Positions 24,731 to 34,114 of a stretch of 38,717 nucleotides of DNA are shown in pieces. Origin of the DNA: Halostagnicola sp. A56 (GTDB lineage: Archaea > Halobacteriota > Halobacteria > Halobacteriales > Natrialbaceae); NCBI RefSeq assembly GCF_000691505.1, contig NZ_JMIP02000011.1, forward strand, positions 1 to 38,717. Direction: 5' to 3'. The position numbers and the translations under genes are program-made. Under the pieces are notes generated by a model. That model saw nothing but the letters and a program-made list of their open reading frames with translations, was not told where the DNA came from and searched no databases. Position 1 is the stretch's first letter. Every line of letters begins with the position of its first letter.

Positions 24731-25724
24731 AAACATCCCTGTCCTCCAGCGAAAAGCGAATCTTCGAACCATAGGATATCATATATCATATTAGAATGCT
24801 AAAGTGGAATCTGATTGGGTTAGTCTAAAGGACGATGAAGCGGCGAACGCGATTCGGAGATCGCTCGACAAAATACGAGACAGAACGATGAGAATCGAAA
24901 CTATATAGATATTTGATAGCACACCTCGCTTCGAGCACGCACGAGAAAGTACCAGTTGCGAAATTTCGAAAGACACTGAGAAGACGACAACGAAGGTACG
25001 ACCGACGGCTACACACCCAAAGAAACATACAGACAAGTGACAAATCGACTAGCAGGAAGGTCTGTGAGTGAACGACTGAAGCCGTCACATCGTTATCGAA
25101 TCACCACGAAACCGTGGTGAAACGGAGTTCGATCGGTCTCGAGTGCAGCAACGAATCACGCACCGATATGAGCTGCTCGAGCTCGAATCAAACGCGGATC
25201 GACAACGAGTTGAGCAGCCCATATAGTATATGGCGCTATATCTATTTTGCTGGGGCGGCGAACTGCATCTCGTGATTTCGCAACGGTTGAACACTCGATC
25301 ACCAGATCCGATAGTCCCTAACGCACAGGGACTGTACCGTCGACCAATCCGATCGAGAACACTACGAGGGACGTGCCCGTCTAATTTCATTCGAGACAGT
25401 GCCATCTGGGGAGTCTCCGAACGTCGAAACGGTGCCTCGAGTCGGAGGGCAGCAAAGCATTTAGCACTCCAATATAAAAAGAGAGGTAGCGCGACGCGAG
25501 CGAACCACAGGATAGCCTGCAAAACAGAGAGACAGCGTCTATCCACCCATTGTATAGAATTGTGACACTCGAGTGGTCAGTATCAGACAACGTAACACGG
25601 TCGTCGGTTCTGTCATAGATACCCGCGCTGCGAACCCGGTATCTACGTGTTCTAACTGTTACATTAGTGCGGACACAACCGCAGGAACCGTTGCGGTTTC
25701 ACCCCACACAGAGAGGGGACTGGA
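24731..25724. other. Gap of 1 kb containing the second 131-bp repeat
   Basis: No gene is supported. It holds the repeat copy at 24818-24948, an IS-end-like word at 25394-25407 and a TATA-like tataaaaag (about 25473-25481) with no ORF after it. The short frames here have no coding character. Confidence 0.5.
24818..24948. repeat. 131-bp direct repeat, copy 2
   Basis: Identical to 14853-14983 in the same orientation. Between the copies lie the intact housekeeping genes from ncsA to the iron-boxed gene plus the two truncated genes; the flanks outside the copies are unrelated. Confidence 0.9.
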
Positions 25725-25856
25725 TCAGTCGTTTTCCCGTTCGATCGCCGCTGAGTCGGTTCCGGGCTCGACGACCGCGAACGAAAAGGCGAGCAGGAGC
25801 AAAAACAGGATGCTAACGCCGAGAACGACCTGCGAGATCGCCTGAAGGAATCCCAT
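25725..25856 (-). CDS. Single-helix small membrane protein (43 residues)
   Basis: The frame MGFLQAISQVVLGVSILFLL begins a 43-residue protein with one transmembrane helix followed by a short acidic tail ending AAIEREND. It lies 75 bp after the stop of the frameshifted binding protein on the same strand, so it could be co-transcribed with it. Too small to assign; single-helix micro-proteins sometimes stabilise transporter complexes. No separate promoter is evident. Confidence 0.5.
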   Translation of the reverse strand: MGFLQAISQVVLGVSILFLLLLAFSFAVVEPGTDSAAIEREND

Positions 25857-25931
25857 ACAGCCGTATTCGTCGAGACCATAATAAAGATTGGCACGCAGCG
25901 TGGTGCGACCGCGAAATCGACTCGAGATCGA

Positions 25932-27754
25932 TTACCCCTTGTACTCCATGTCCGCGTCGGCCATTTTGGGAAGCAGGTACAGCGCGTCTTCGGTGCCGTC
26001 GATAACGCCCGCTGGCCCGTCGAGGGACCAGTTTCCGGCGTTGTACGCGCCGGCGTCCGGCTGGAACATCGCCTCCATCTCCGGAATGTTCTGGTTCCAC
26101 CACCACATCAGTTCGCGGTGGTACTGGTCCTCGTCGGTGACCTGCCACTGGCGAATGTGCTCTTCGACGTTGATCGTCTTCGTTCCCTCGGACCCGTCCG
26201 GATCGCCGACCGGCATCGGGATCTCCACTTCGGGGTTGAAGTGCGTAATCGACTGCACCCAGTTCGGGACCAGATCCAGTGCCCAGAGCGCTCGTACCCC
26301 GTTAGCCGAGGAGCCGTCGGGCATTATGTGGTAGTCGCCTGACTGGCGGCGTTCGTCGAACGTCGCGTCGTCGACTTGCTCCTGCTCGACGGCGATACCG
26401 AAATCCTCGAGATTCTGCTTGAGGACGCCGATGTCCTTTCGATCCGCTCCGTTCATGACGTTGATCTCGAATCGTTCACCGTCCGGCGTCATCCAGTTTC
26501 CGTCGCCGTCCCGTTCGTAGCCTTCCTCCTCGAGGTACTCGGCAGCGCGTTCGGTATTGTTCTGTCCGTAGTGCTCGAAGTCTTCGACCCAACCGGCGGC
26601 GTCGTGGCTGCCCTCTTCGAGCACGTTACCTGGTACTCGACAGGGCGGCCACTCGAAGAGGCGGTTGACACCCTCGAGCGTCTGCGAGACCTGTTGGCGG
26701 TCGAAGACGTGACAGACGGCCTTGCGCACGTTCGCGCTGTCGAACGGCGTCTCGAAGTCGACCTCGTGGCCGCAGTTGAACGCGAACAGTTTGTTGGTCG
26801 AGAAACCTTCCTTGATGAGCGTGTGGCCCTCGGGGAGTTGGGATTTGACGTCGTCCTCGACGGGGAACTGCGTGTGTGCGGCGTCGACCTCGTCGTTGAC
26901 GTACGGCTGGGTCGGGTTGTTGTTCTCGAAGACGTGCGAGGAGTACTCGCTAAAGTTGAGCGCGTCGCGTTCGGATGATCGTCGAAGCGCTCGAAGAGCA
27001 TTACGCGGTCGCCGAGGTCGCTGGCTTCGAACGGCCCGTTCCCGACGGCGTCTTCGAGGGTCGGATACTTCTCCGTCGTGATCTCCTCGAGGAGAGCTTC
27101 CATCTCGGCGTCGTCCTCCGTGTTTCGCAACTGTTCGTGCCACTCGGACCACTGGTCGTCGGTGTGCTTGGTAAAGATACCGCGGCTCTCGTCGCCGACG
27201 AGGTCCGCCGTCGCGTTTTGCACCGCGACCTTCGCCGACAGGGGATCGTGAAGGTTGACCCGTGCAGTCTGTGCGTCGGGAGCCTCGGCCGATTCGAGGA
27301 ACTGGTGGGGGCGTTCGCCGTCTTCCGCTTGAAATTCCAGAATCTCGAGTGCGATCTGGAGCTGCATGACCCAGTCGTCGGCCACGAGCTGGTCCCCGTC
27401 GTGCCACACCCAGTCCTCGCTGAACGTGAACTCGAGGGTGGTGTCGTCGACCATCTCCCAGTCGGTCGCGACCAGGGGATAGATCTCGTCCTCCGAGGGG
27501 CTGTAGATGACCGGGCGATCGAAGATGAGCGCCCCCGGATGCCACGTTCCCCGCTGGGAGGGGTTCCACGGGTTGCAGTGTCGCTCCGACGGAAGGGCGC
27601 TGCTGGTTTCCGGATCGAAGACGCGGAACCGATCCGTGCCGCCGCCAGAATCGCTCAGACACCCCGCCACGAGCGCGGCCCCACCCGCTGTCCCGTACTT
27701 GATGAAGTCTCTCCGACTCGTTCCACTATTCCGCCAGTTGTTACCTTCTGGCAT
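25932..27754 (-). pseudogene. Peptide/solute ABC binding protein (SBP family 5), one frameshift
   Basis: The N-terminal part has a Tat lipoprotein leader (TSRRDFIKYGTAGGAALVAG followed by the lipobox Cys) and the early SBP5 domain (WEMVDDTTLEFTFSEDWVWH, GNGPFEASDLGD). At about 26968 one C is missing relative to the neighbouring paralogue, so the frame is lost; the second half continues in another frame (ALNFSEYSSHVFENNNPTQP, FDSANVRKAVCHVFDR, GADRKDIGVLKQNLEDFG) to the stop at 25932. With the base restored it would be about 606 residues, the same as its paralogue. A sequencing error cannot be excluded. It would bind peptides or similar solutes outside the cell. A TATA box (gatataaatag, 27776-27786) lies in front. 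Confidence 0.82.
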
Positions 27755-27775
27755 ACACCATACTGAGATGGAGGT

Positions 27776-27786
27776 GATATAAATAG
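27776..27786 (-). promoter_or_regulatory. TATA box for the frameshifted binding-protein gene
   Basis: ctatttatatc on the minus strand lies 22-32 nt before the ATG at 27754. Because this gene has its own TATA box, the two tandem paralogues are probably transcribed separately. Confidence 0.55.
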
Positions 27787-27899
27787 TTAACTAATGATCA
27801 ATGAAGTCGCCGACAGGTCTCGGATCGAGGGCTCCGGGTGAGTCGCGCGGAGGTGAACGACCACCGCCTCGAGGAAACGTCGACGGGATCGACCCACCG

Positions 27900-29714
27900 T
27901 TACCCGGTGTATTCGATCGTCGCTTCGTCCATCTTCGGAACGAGGTACAGCGCGTCGTCGACGCCGTCGACGATACCGTCCGGCCCCTCGAGAGTCCAGT
28001 CGGTGCCGTTGTAGGCGCCGGCGTCCGGCTGGAACATCGCCTCCATCTGCGGGACGTGCTGGTTCCACCACCACAGCAGTTCCCGGTGGTACTGGTCCTC
28101 GCCGGTGACCTGCCACTGGCGGATATGCTCTTCGACGTTGATCGTCTTCGTGCCGCTTTCGCCCTCCGGATCGCCGACCGGCATCGGAATCTCGGCCTCA
28201 AGGTCGAAGTGAACGATCGACTGAAGCCACCGGGGGACCAGATCGAGTCCCCACATGGCGGTGACGCCGTTCGCGGACGAGATATCGGGCATCAGATGGT
28301 ACTCGCCGGCGTGGCGACGCTCGTCGAACGTCGCCGGGTCGACCTGTTCCTGCTCGACGGCGATACCGAAATCCTCGAGATTTTGCTTGAGAACCCCGAT
28401 GTCCTTTCGATCCGCGCCGTTCATCACGTCGACCTCGAATCGACCACCGTCCGGCGTGTACCACGCGCCGTCGTCGCGCTCGAACCCCTCGCGCTCGAGG
28501 AGTTCGGCGGCGCGTTCGGTGTCGTTTCGCCCGTACTTCGTGAAGTCTTGCACCCACTCGACGGCATCGTGTGACCCGTCGGCCAGAGCGGGGCCCGGCA
28601 CTCGAGACGGCGGCCAGTCGAACAGTCGATTGACCCCCTCGAGGAGCTGAGTGACCTGCTGGCGGTCGAAGACGTGACAGACGGCCTTACGCACGTTCGC
28701 GCTGTCGAACGGCGTCTCGAAATCGATATCGTGTCCGCAGTTGAACGCGAACAACAGGTTCGTCGAGAGGTCCTCCCTAACGAGCGTGTGTTCTTCGGGG
28801 AGCTGTCCCTTCGAATCGTCCGCAACCGGAAACTCGATGTGCGCGGCGTCGACCTCGTCGTTGGCGTACGGTTGGACCGGATTCTCGACATCGAAGATGC
28901 GCATCGAACACTCGCTAAAGTTGAGAGCGTCGGCGTTCGGGTGATCGTCGAACCGCTCGAAGACCGCGACGGTGTCCCCCACGTCGGCGACCTCGAAGGG
29001 GCCGTTCCCGATCACGTCCTCGAGCGCCGGATAGTTCGTCGTCGTGATCTCCTCGACGACGGCACCACGTTGCTCGCCCTCGGCGTCCTGAAGTCGCCGG
29101 TGCCAGTCGGCCCACTGGTCGTCGGTGTGTTTCGTGAAGATACCGCGACTCTCGTCGCCGACGAGGTCGGAAACGGCGGTCTGGATCGCGTATGGAGTCC
29201 GCAGCGGTTCGTAGAGTGAGACGCGTGCGGTTCGGTCGTCTACGGCCTCGGCCGACTCGAGGAACTGGTGGGGACGCGCGCCGTCTTCCGCCTGAAATTC
29301 CAGCATCGCGAGCGCGATCTGGAGCTGCATGACCCAGTCGTCGGCGACGACCTGGTCACCGTCGTGCCACGTCCATTCGTCGCTGAACGTGACCTCGAGG
29401 GTGGTGTCGTCGACCATCTCCCAGTCGGTCGCGACCAGCGGGAAAGACTCGTCGGCGACTGGGCTGTAAGCGACCGGACGGTCGTAGACGAGCGCGCCGG
29501 GATGCCACGCCCCTCGACGCTGGAGGTTCCAGGGGTTACAGTGTCTTCGAGACATGGGTGCACCGCCGGTTTCCGCATCGAGCATTCGAAATCGGTCGGT
29601 GTTGCTGCCGCCGCTCAAACAGCCAGCGACGGCCGTGAACCCGCCCGCAGCGCCGTACGCGAGAATATCTCGTCGACTCGGACATCCATATTGGTGGTTG
29701 TTACCATTGGCCAT
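27900..29714 (-). CDS. Peptide/solute ABC binding protein (SBP family 5), intact paralogue
   Basis: A 604-residue Tat lipoprotein (SRRDILAYGAAGGFTAVAGC leader). The SBP5 domain covers the rest, with WEMVDDTTLEVTFSDEWTWH, GNGPFEVADVGDTVAVFERF, AFNCGHDIDFETPFDSANVR and the late GADRKDIGVLKQNLEDFGIA. It is closely similar over its whole length to the gene downstream, so the pair is a tandem duplication. It binds peptides, nickel or sugars in relatives; the ligand is not predictable. No permease genes are adjacent; a truncated ATPase of the same transporter class lies at 31862-33157 on the opposite strand. Own TATA box at 29734-29745. Confidence 0.88.
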   Translation of the reverse strand: MANGNNHQYGCPSRRDILAYGAAGGFTAVAGCLSGGSNTDRFRMLDAETGGAPMSRRHCNPWNLQRRGAWHPGALVYDRPVAYSPVADESFPLVATDWEMVDDTTLEVTFSDEWTWHDGDQVVADDWVMQLQIALAMLEFQAEDGARPHQFLESAEAVDDRTARVSLYEPLRTPYAIQTAVSDLVGDESRGIFTKHTDDQWADWHRRLQDAEGEQRGAVVEEITTTNYPALEDVIGNGPFEVADVGDTVAVFERFDDHPNADALNFSECSMRIFDVENPVQPYANDEVDAAHIEFPVADDSKGQLPEEHTLVREDLSTNLLFAFNCGHDIDFETPFDSANVRKAVCHVFDRQQVTQLLEGVNRLFDWPPSRVPGPALADGSHDAVEWVQDFTKYGRNDTERAAELLEREGFERDDGAWYTPDGGRFEVDVMNGADRKDIGVLKQNLEDFGIAVEQEQVDPATFDERRHAGEYHLMPDISSANGVTAMWGLDLVPRWLQSIVHFDLEAEIPMPVGDPEGESGTKTINVEEHIRQWQVTGEDQYHRELLWWWNQHVPQMEAMFQPDAGAYNGTDWTLEGPDGIVDGVDDALYLVPKMDEATIEYTG

Positions 29715-29733
29715 ATACTATAGTGCACAAACT

Positions 29734-29745
29734 AATATTTATAAG
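29734..29745 (-). promoter_or_regulatory. TATA box for the intact binding-protein gene
   Basis: cttataaatatt on the minus strand lies 20-31 nt before the ATG at 29714, a strong haloarchaeal TATA consensus. Confidence 0.65.
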
Positions 29746-29858
29746 TTGGTGACCGAGCAGAATGCGGTCCAATGGCGGTCCGAGCGCGGCCGGCACACGT
29801 TAGATCGACTACAACGGGCCTCGCGTTCGAATGGATCCCGAGCGCCTCGCCGGACCGA

Positions 29859-29869
29859 AACGTTTTATC
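29859..29869 (+). promoter_or_regulatory. TATA box for the SDR gene
   Basis: cgttttatcgg is centred about 33 nt before the ATG at 29897, fitting a leaderless transcript. Confidence 0.55.
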
Positions 29870-29896
29870 GGCGGTTCACCAGAGTCACAGTATCCC

Positions 29897-30661
29897 ATGG
29901 ACGATAGCACTGTCATCGTCACCGGCTCGAGCAAAGGTATCGGAAGAGCACTCGCAGAGCGCTTCGCCACAGAGGGAGCGAACGTCGTCACGAACTCTCG
30001 AGACGAAGCCCGCGCGACTGCCGTCGCGGAAGAGCTCCTCGACGCCGGTGGAACTGCTGTCGGCATCGGCGCCGACATGAGCGACCGAGCCGAGGTCCAA
30101 GCCCTCGTCGACGGCGCAGTCGAGGAGTTCGGCTCGCTCGACATCATGGTGAACAACGCCGGAAACACCGTTATCGGGCCCGCCCTCGAGATGGAACCGG
30201 AAGACTGGCAGCGGGTGATCGACGTGAACCTCACCGGCGTCTTCTTCGGCATGCAAGCGGCCGGCCAGCAAATGGCTGCGCAGGGAACCGGCGGGCAGAT
30301 CGTCAACATCAGCAGTATGATCGGCGAACAGGGGTTCGCACAGCGTGCGCCCTACTGCGCCTCGAAGGCCGGCGTGAACAATTTGACCAGAGTCTTCGCC
30401 GTGGAGTTGGCCGAACACGACGTGCACGTCAACGCGCTCGCGCCGGGATTCGTTCGGACCGATATCACCGAACAGACTCAGGACGCGGCGGGATACACCG
30501 ACGAAGACGTTCGAAAGCGGGCCCCGCTCGGCCGATTCGGGACGACCGAAGAGATCGCGAACTGCGTCGAGTTTCTGGCCGGCGGCGATCACTACCTCAC
30601 CGGCGAGGTTCTCCGCGCGGACGGCGGCTGGATGGCAAACGCCTGGGGACCGGACGAGTAA
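29897..30661 (+). CDS. Short-chain dehydrogenase/reductase
   Basis: A 254-residue classical SDR: cofactor loop TGSSKGIG at residues 9-16, NNAG in the middle (MVNNAGNTVIGPALEMEP), the catalytic serine in NISSM and the Y-x-x-x-K in YCASK, and the C-terminal GEVLRADGGWMA. An arginine in SRDEAR after beta2 suggests NADP preference. Family members reduce 3-oxoacyl groups, sugars (glucose 1-dehydrogenase type) or other alcohols; the substrate cannot be specified. Start ATG 29897 was chosen over the longer open frame from 29831 because it begins on the first strand and sits at the right distance from a TATA box. The gene lies head-to-head with the binding protein gene 183 bp away. Confidence 0.88.
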   Translation: MDDSTVIVTGSSKGIGRALAERFATEGANVVTNSRDEARATAVAEELLDAGGTAVGIGADMSDRAEVQALVDGAVEEFGSLDIMVNNAGNTVIGPALEMEPEDWQRVIDVNLTGVFFGMQAAGQQMAAQGTGGQIVNISSMIGEQGFAQRAPYCASKAGVNNLTRVFAVELAEHDVHVNALAPGFVRTDITEQTQDAAGYTDEDVRKRAPLGRFGTTEEIANCVEFLAGGDHYLTGEVLRADGGWMANAWGPDE

Positions 30662-30719
30662 GCGAAGGAGTCTGCGGAATCGAAATCGGAGCCCGGAAAC
30701 CGGACGACTGGCGAACGTC

Positions 30720-30773
30720 TTTTTTCTAGCTATTTCCAATGGTTTTGGTTCACGAGAAACGGCACAAGAGCAG
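30720..30773. repeat. 54-bp direct repeat, copy 1
   Basis: Starts with six T, then ctagctatttcc, and ends gcacaagagcag. Identical to 30858-30911. Confidence 0.9.
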
Positions 30774-30857
30774 TCGATGCTGCCGTTCCTTTCAGATAGG
30801 TTCGTCGTGTCTGCTTCATTGTACTGCAACTGTGACAAACACAACCAATTATAAATA

Positions 30858-30911
30858 TTTTTTCTAGCTATTTCCAATGGTTTTGGTTCACGAGAAACGG
30901 CACAAGAGCAG
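30858..30911. repeat. 54-bp direct repeat, copy 2
   Basis: Identical to 30720-30773 and 138 bp downstream, with 84 unrelated bases between. Not CRISPR-like: only two copies and the unit is too long for a haloarchaeal CRISPR repeat. Confidence 0.9.
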
Positions 30912-31525
30912 CTAACCACCCTTTTAGTCGACAGAACGAATCCGGCGGACCTCCTGAAGTGGAGTTACTCGTTTACGACCAACCATCTGTTCCCTGCACG
31001 GGAACATTACGACAGTACCTGTGTAAAACTCCTTTACGTAGGTACAATTGTAAATAATGTGGGGGAGAATCGGTGGCTCGGAACCGACGACGAAGAATAC
31101 CCGGTAAAACCGCTGTGTGAATCGTTTTCGTGACTCGACAGAGTCAGTATCGAAGTGTTCGGCGAGTAAATACGATCTGTGGACGGATTTCTAACTCGAA
31201 CGAACGGTTCCGAAAGACGCATCCGGCGCTGGAGAAACCCGTTCGAAACCGGGTGATCAGGAGAATGGGTCGATCAGACACAGCCGACAGGAGCGACGAA
31301 TCTCCGATGGCCGTTCCCGACAAGCGAACGCTTTACGTGGTACCATTACACAAAGTAGCTCGCGTGATCACTCGAAACAGCCTTCCGGGGTGCCACGGAC
31401 TACCCGCGGACATCAGCTCTAAGCGTGTGTATCGGACGGAAATAGGTGACTTACAGTCGCAGTGTCGTTCGATACACAGGAACGGTTCGAGACTCGAGGG
31501 AAAGTCACCAGTATCACACGGTTTT

Positions 31526-31574
31526 TCTCAGACGGACTAGTTTTCGGAGGTCTCAGACGGACTAGTTTTCGGAG
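31526..31574. repeat. 24-bp tandem repeat, two units
   Basis: tctcagacggactagttttcggag occurs at 31526-31549 and 31551-31574, period 25. Each unit contains the palindrome actagt. Confidence 0.9.
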
Positions 31575-31813
31575 AATTAATTCGTCTTTCCAGAGGGGGG
31601 TAAGGCATTTCAGGGGATTGAGGGCACTTTCGAAGTCAGTTCAGCCTCCGCTATTCGACCGGTGTGCTTCGTAGGAACTGGCGCTACTAGTAACCGAATC
31701 GAACCTACCCGTTCGATGCCGTCAGACACCACTTCGTCCGCTGTTATTCTCGAAGTTGGGAGCGAAATTTCGGACGGACCGGAAGATCTGGGAGCAAAAC
31801 CCGACGGAACGAC

Positions 31814-31867
31814 AACAGCGGACACAGTGGTGTCAATCCGGCAGAGATAACAGCGGACACAGTGGTG
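31814..31867. repeat. 19-bp repeat pair ending at the ATPase truncation point
   Basis: aacagcggacacagtggtg occurs at 31814-31832 and 31849-31867, period 35. The second copy ends exactly where recognisable transporter ATPase coding sequence begins, so the repeat marks the junction. Confidence 0.85.
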
Positions 31868-33157
31868 ACACAGGGACTCCTCGCCGCCATTCCTCGAGTG
31901 AGAGAAGATCGCGAGTTGAACCCGATCTCAGGAAAAATACCAGACCTGACCGAGATTTCAGATGGATGTATCTTCGCAGAGAGATGCGAACTAGCAGAAA
32001 GTGATTGTAGCGCCGAGGATGTTGACATGGAAGTGATTGATGGGAAACCGAACCATCAGACACGGTGTCGGCGTTGGAAAGATGCAGTTACGGACCCGAT
32101 CAAACCGGATATAGAACCCGATCAATCGAGTACATCGACAAATAACGAAGAGTTGGTCAAGGCTGCGGATGTGAAAAAATATTTCGGCGAAAATACGTTC
32201 TTTGATCAAATATTCGGGAGTGAACCACCTGTCAAAGCAGTCGATGGAGTCGATTTAACCGTGAACAAGGGAGAAACACTTGGACTGGTCGGTGAAAGCG
32301 GCTGTGGAAAAAGCACTCTTGGAGAGAGCCTTCTCAAATTGCTCGATATTACTGATGGCAAAGTAATGTTTCGCGGGGAAAATGTAGACGATCTAAGTGG
32401 TTCCGATCTCCAAGAATTCCGTTCGAATGTACAGATTGTCTTTCAAAATCCCCATTCCAGCCTCAACCCTCGTAAACGGATCGGCAATCAATTGAACCGC
32501 TCGCTGAAATTGCTCGCTGATGGTGACAATGACGAACGTCACGATCGGATGAATGAATTGTTAGATCAGGTTGGTCTTGACAGCAACTACGCTTCACGGT
32601 ACCCACACGAACTATCAGGCGGAGAGAAACAGCGTGTTGCAATCGCGCGGGCATTCGCTGCACAACCTGCGTTTATCGTACTCGACGAGCCAGTAAGTTC
32701 ACTCGATGTGAGCGTTCAGGCCACCATACTAAATCTACTCTCGACGCTTCGGGAAGAATATAATTCGTCGTACCTGTTTATCAGTCACGACCTGAGCGTC
32801 GTAAAACACATCAGCGACAGGATTGCGGTCATGTATCTCGGAGAGATCGTGGAAGTGGGGTCACAGGAATCTATTTTCGAACCCCCATATCATCCGTACA
32901 CTCGAGCGCTCCTTTCAGCAAATCCGGATCCAGACCCGAATCAGAAGTCAGACCGGATTCGACTCGAGGGAGACGTTCCAAGCCCCCGTGATCCACCTAG
33001 CGGGTGTCCGTTCCATACCCGTTGTCCGCAGTACATGGGTGAAAAATGTAAGCAAGAAGAGCCAGAACTCGAAACAATCGAAACCGACGACGGGGAGACA
33101 CATCAGATCGCATGTCACCTCGATGAAACTGAGCTTGCAGACAATCTCTCGCGGTGA
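31862..33157 (+). pseudogene. Dpp/Opp-type ABC ATPase, remnant of a fused DppD-DppF protein
   Basis: The first 70 residues (GLLAAIPRVREDRELNPISG, GCIFAERCELAESDC) are the C-terminal end of a DppD-type ATPase: 'Y-T-x-x-L-L-x-A-I-P' followed by the oligopeptide ATPase cysteine domain. After a linker comes a complete second ATPase of DppF type with Walker A GLVGESGCGKST, Q-loop QIVFQNPHSSLNPR, signature LSGGEKQRVAIARA, Walker B FIVLDEPVSSLD, the H-loop ISHDLSVV and its own C-terminal cysteine domain (GCPFHTRCPQYMGEKC). So this is the C-terminal part of a two-domain ATPase whose first nucleotide-binding domain was deleted at about 31868. GTG 31862 or ATG 32030 could still start translation. The gene is more A/T-rich than its neighbours, hinting at transfer. 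It energised peptide uptake with permeases no longer here. Confidence 0.78.
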
Positions 33158-33305
33158 ACTGCCCTATGCTACTCGCTCACGACTACTTTCGTTCACTTCT
33201 TGCGGAAGGAGAGTTAGCGCCGAGTTCCCGTTAGACACCGGCAATAGGCTACAATATCGTTCCCTCCGGCGGTTTTAACATCAGCCGCCGTGTCCGGTCA
33301 CACGG

Positions 33306-33989
33306 ATGACGTTCGAATCAAGCCAAGTGAGCACGGTGTTGACAGATTCATTTACAACTCTAGTGCACCAACTTTCTACTCCGGAGGTATTCGAGGGATA
33401 CGCCGACGATCCAGAAGAGGCGGCTCGCATCTGGGGCACGAGAGCTACCCGGTATGGGTTAGTCGGCACAATGCTGGGTGAGTTTCGATCCTGTAGAGAA
33501 AAATATGAGAGGGCGTTAGACTACACTATCGAGCGATTGGAAATAGATGTCCCTGAAAGCGAACGAGAAGAAATGCTCAGCCCGTGGGAAAACCGACCGG
33601 CCTTCGATGATGTGCCGCCGGGACTCGAACGGCTAACTGATGCGGGGTACGAAGTGTACGTGTTATCCAACGGTGACCAAGCTATGTTGGATGATATGAT
33701 CGAATCGGCCGGAATCGGTGATCACATCTCTGGGACTATCAGCGCGAGCGACGTCGGTTTCTACAAACCCGATCCGCGTCTCTATCGCCACGCAGCAGTA
33801 CAGACCGGCACGCCAGTAACCGAAATCGCCCACGTGACAGCGTCGTGGAACGACGTTCTCGGCGCGATGCATACTGGTATGCAAGGCGTGTGGCTCAACC
33901 GGGGCGACGACACGTGGGAAGATATTCTGGGAGACGCCGACCTCGAAGTAGACACGTTCCACGAGTTCGCTGATACGCTCGGAATCTGA
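33306..33989 (+). CDS. Haloacid-dehalogenase-like hydrolase (type II)
   Basis: A 227-residue HAD protein of the L-2-haloacid dehalogenase group. The nucleophile motif is LTDSFTTL (Asp14; usually F-D-x-x-G-T-L, so the glycine is replaced), motif II is YVLSNGDQ, motif III lysine in FYKPDPRLY, and motif IV VTASWNDVLGA, matching the type II 'S-S-N-x-W-D-x-x-G-A' pattern. The cap domain (residues 20-100) is helical. It could dehalogenate small haloacids, but many relatives are phosphatases; the missing glycine makes activity uncertain. Start ATG 33306. It lies downstream of the ATPase remnant, 148 bp apart, and is probably independent. Confidence 0.8.
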   Translation: MTFESSQVSTVLTDSFTTLVHQLSTPEVFEGYADDPEEAARIWGTRATRYGLVGTMLGEFRSCREKYERALDYTIERLEIDVPESEREEMLSPWENRPAFDDVPPGLERLTDAGYEVYVLSNGDQAMLDDMIESAGIGDHISGTISASDVGFYKPDPRLYRHAAVQTGTPVTEIAHVTASWNDVLGAMHTGMQGVWLNRGDDTWEDILGDADLEVDTFHEFADTLGI

Positions 33990-34114
33990 CTCACACGCTT
34001 ACATGGTAACGTGCAATATATGAGTTGGTGAATGTTAGAAGACTTATCGAACGTTTCTAAGAAGGCACATCGTAGGTTGTCTCGCTCGGTCAGTCCTTGG
34101 ACACTGTGGTCTCC

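Larger units (their letters stand above)
30662..31861. other. Gap of 1.2 kb with several short direct repeats
   Basis: No gene supported. It contains the 54-bp repeat pair (30720 and 30858), the 24-bp tandem repeat (31526) and the 19-bp repeat pair ending at the ATPase truncation (31814 and 31849), plus a tacaattgta palindrome near 31042. A frame at 31662-31850 (TGATSNRIEPTRSMPSDTTS) looks mildly protein-like but has no family. The concentration of repeats suggests repeated local duplication and deletion. Confidence 0.5.

Noticed and set aside
30720..30911. Two 54-bp repeats as a mini CRISPR array
   Set aside because: Only two units, far longer than haloarchaeal CRISPR repeats (about 30 bp), an 84-bp spacer and no cas genes in the window.
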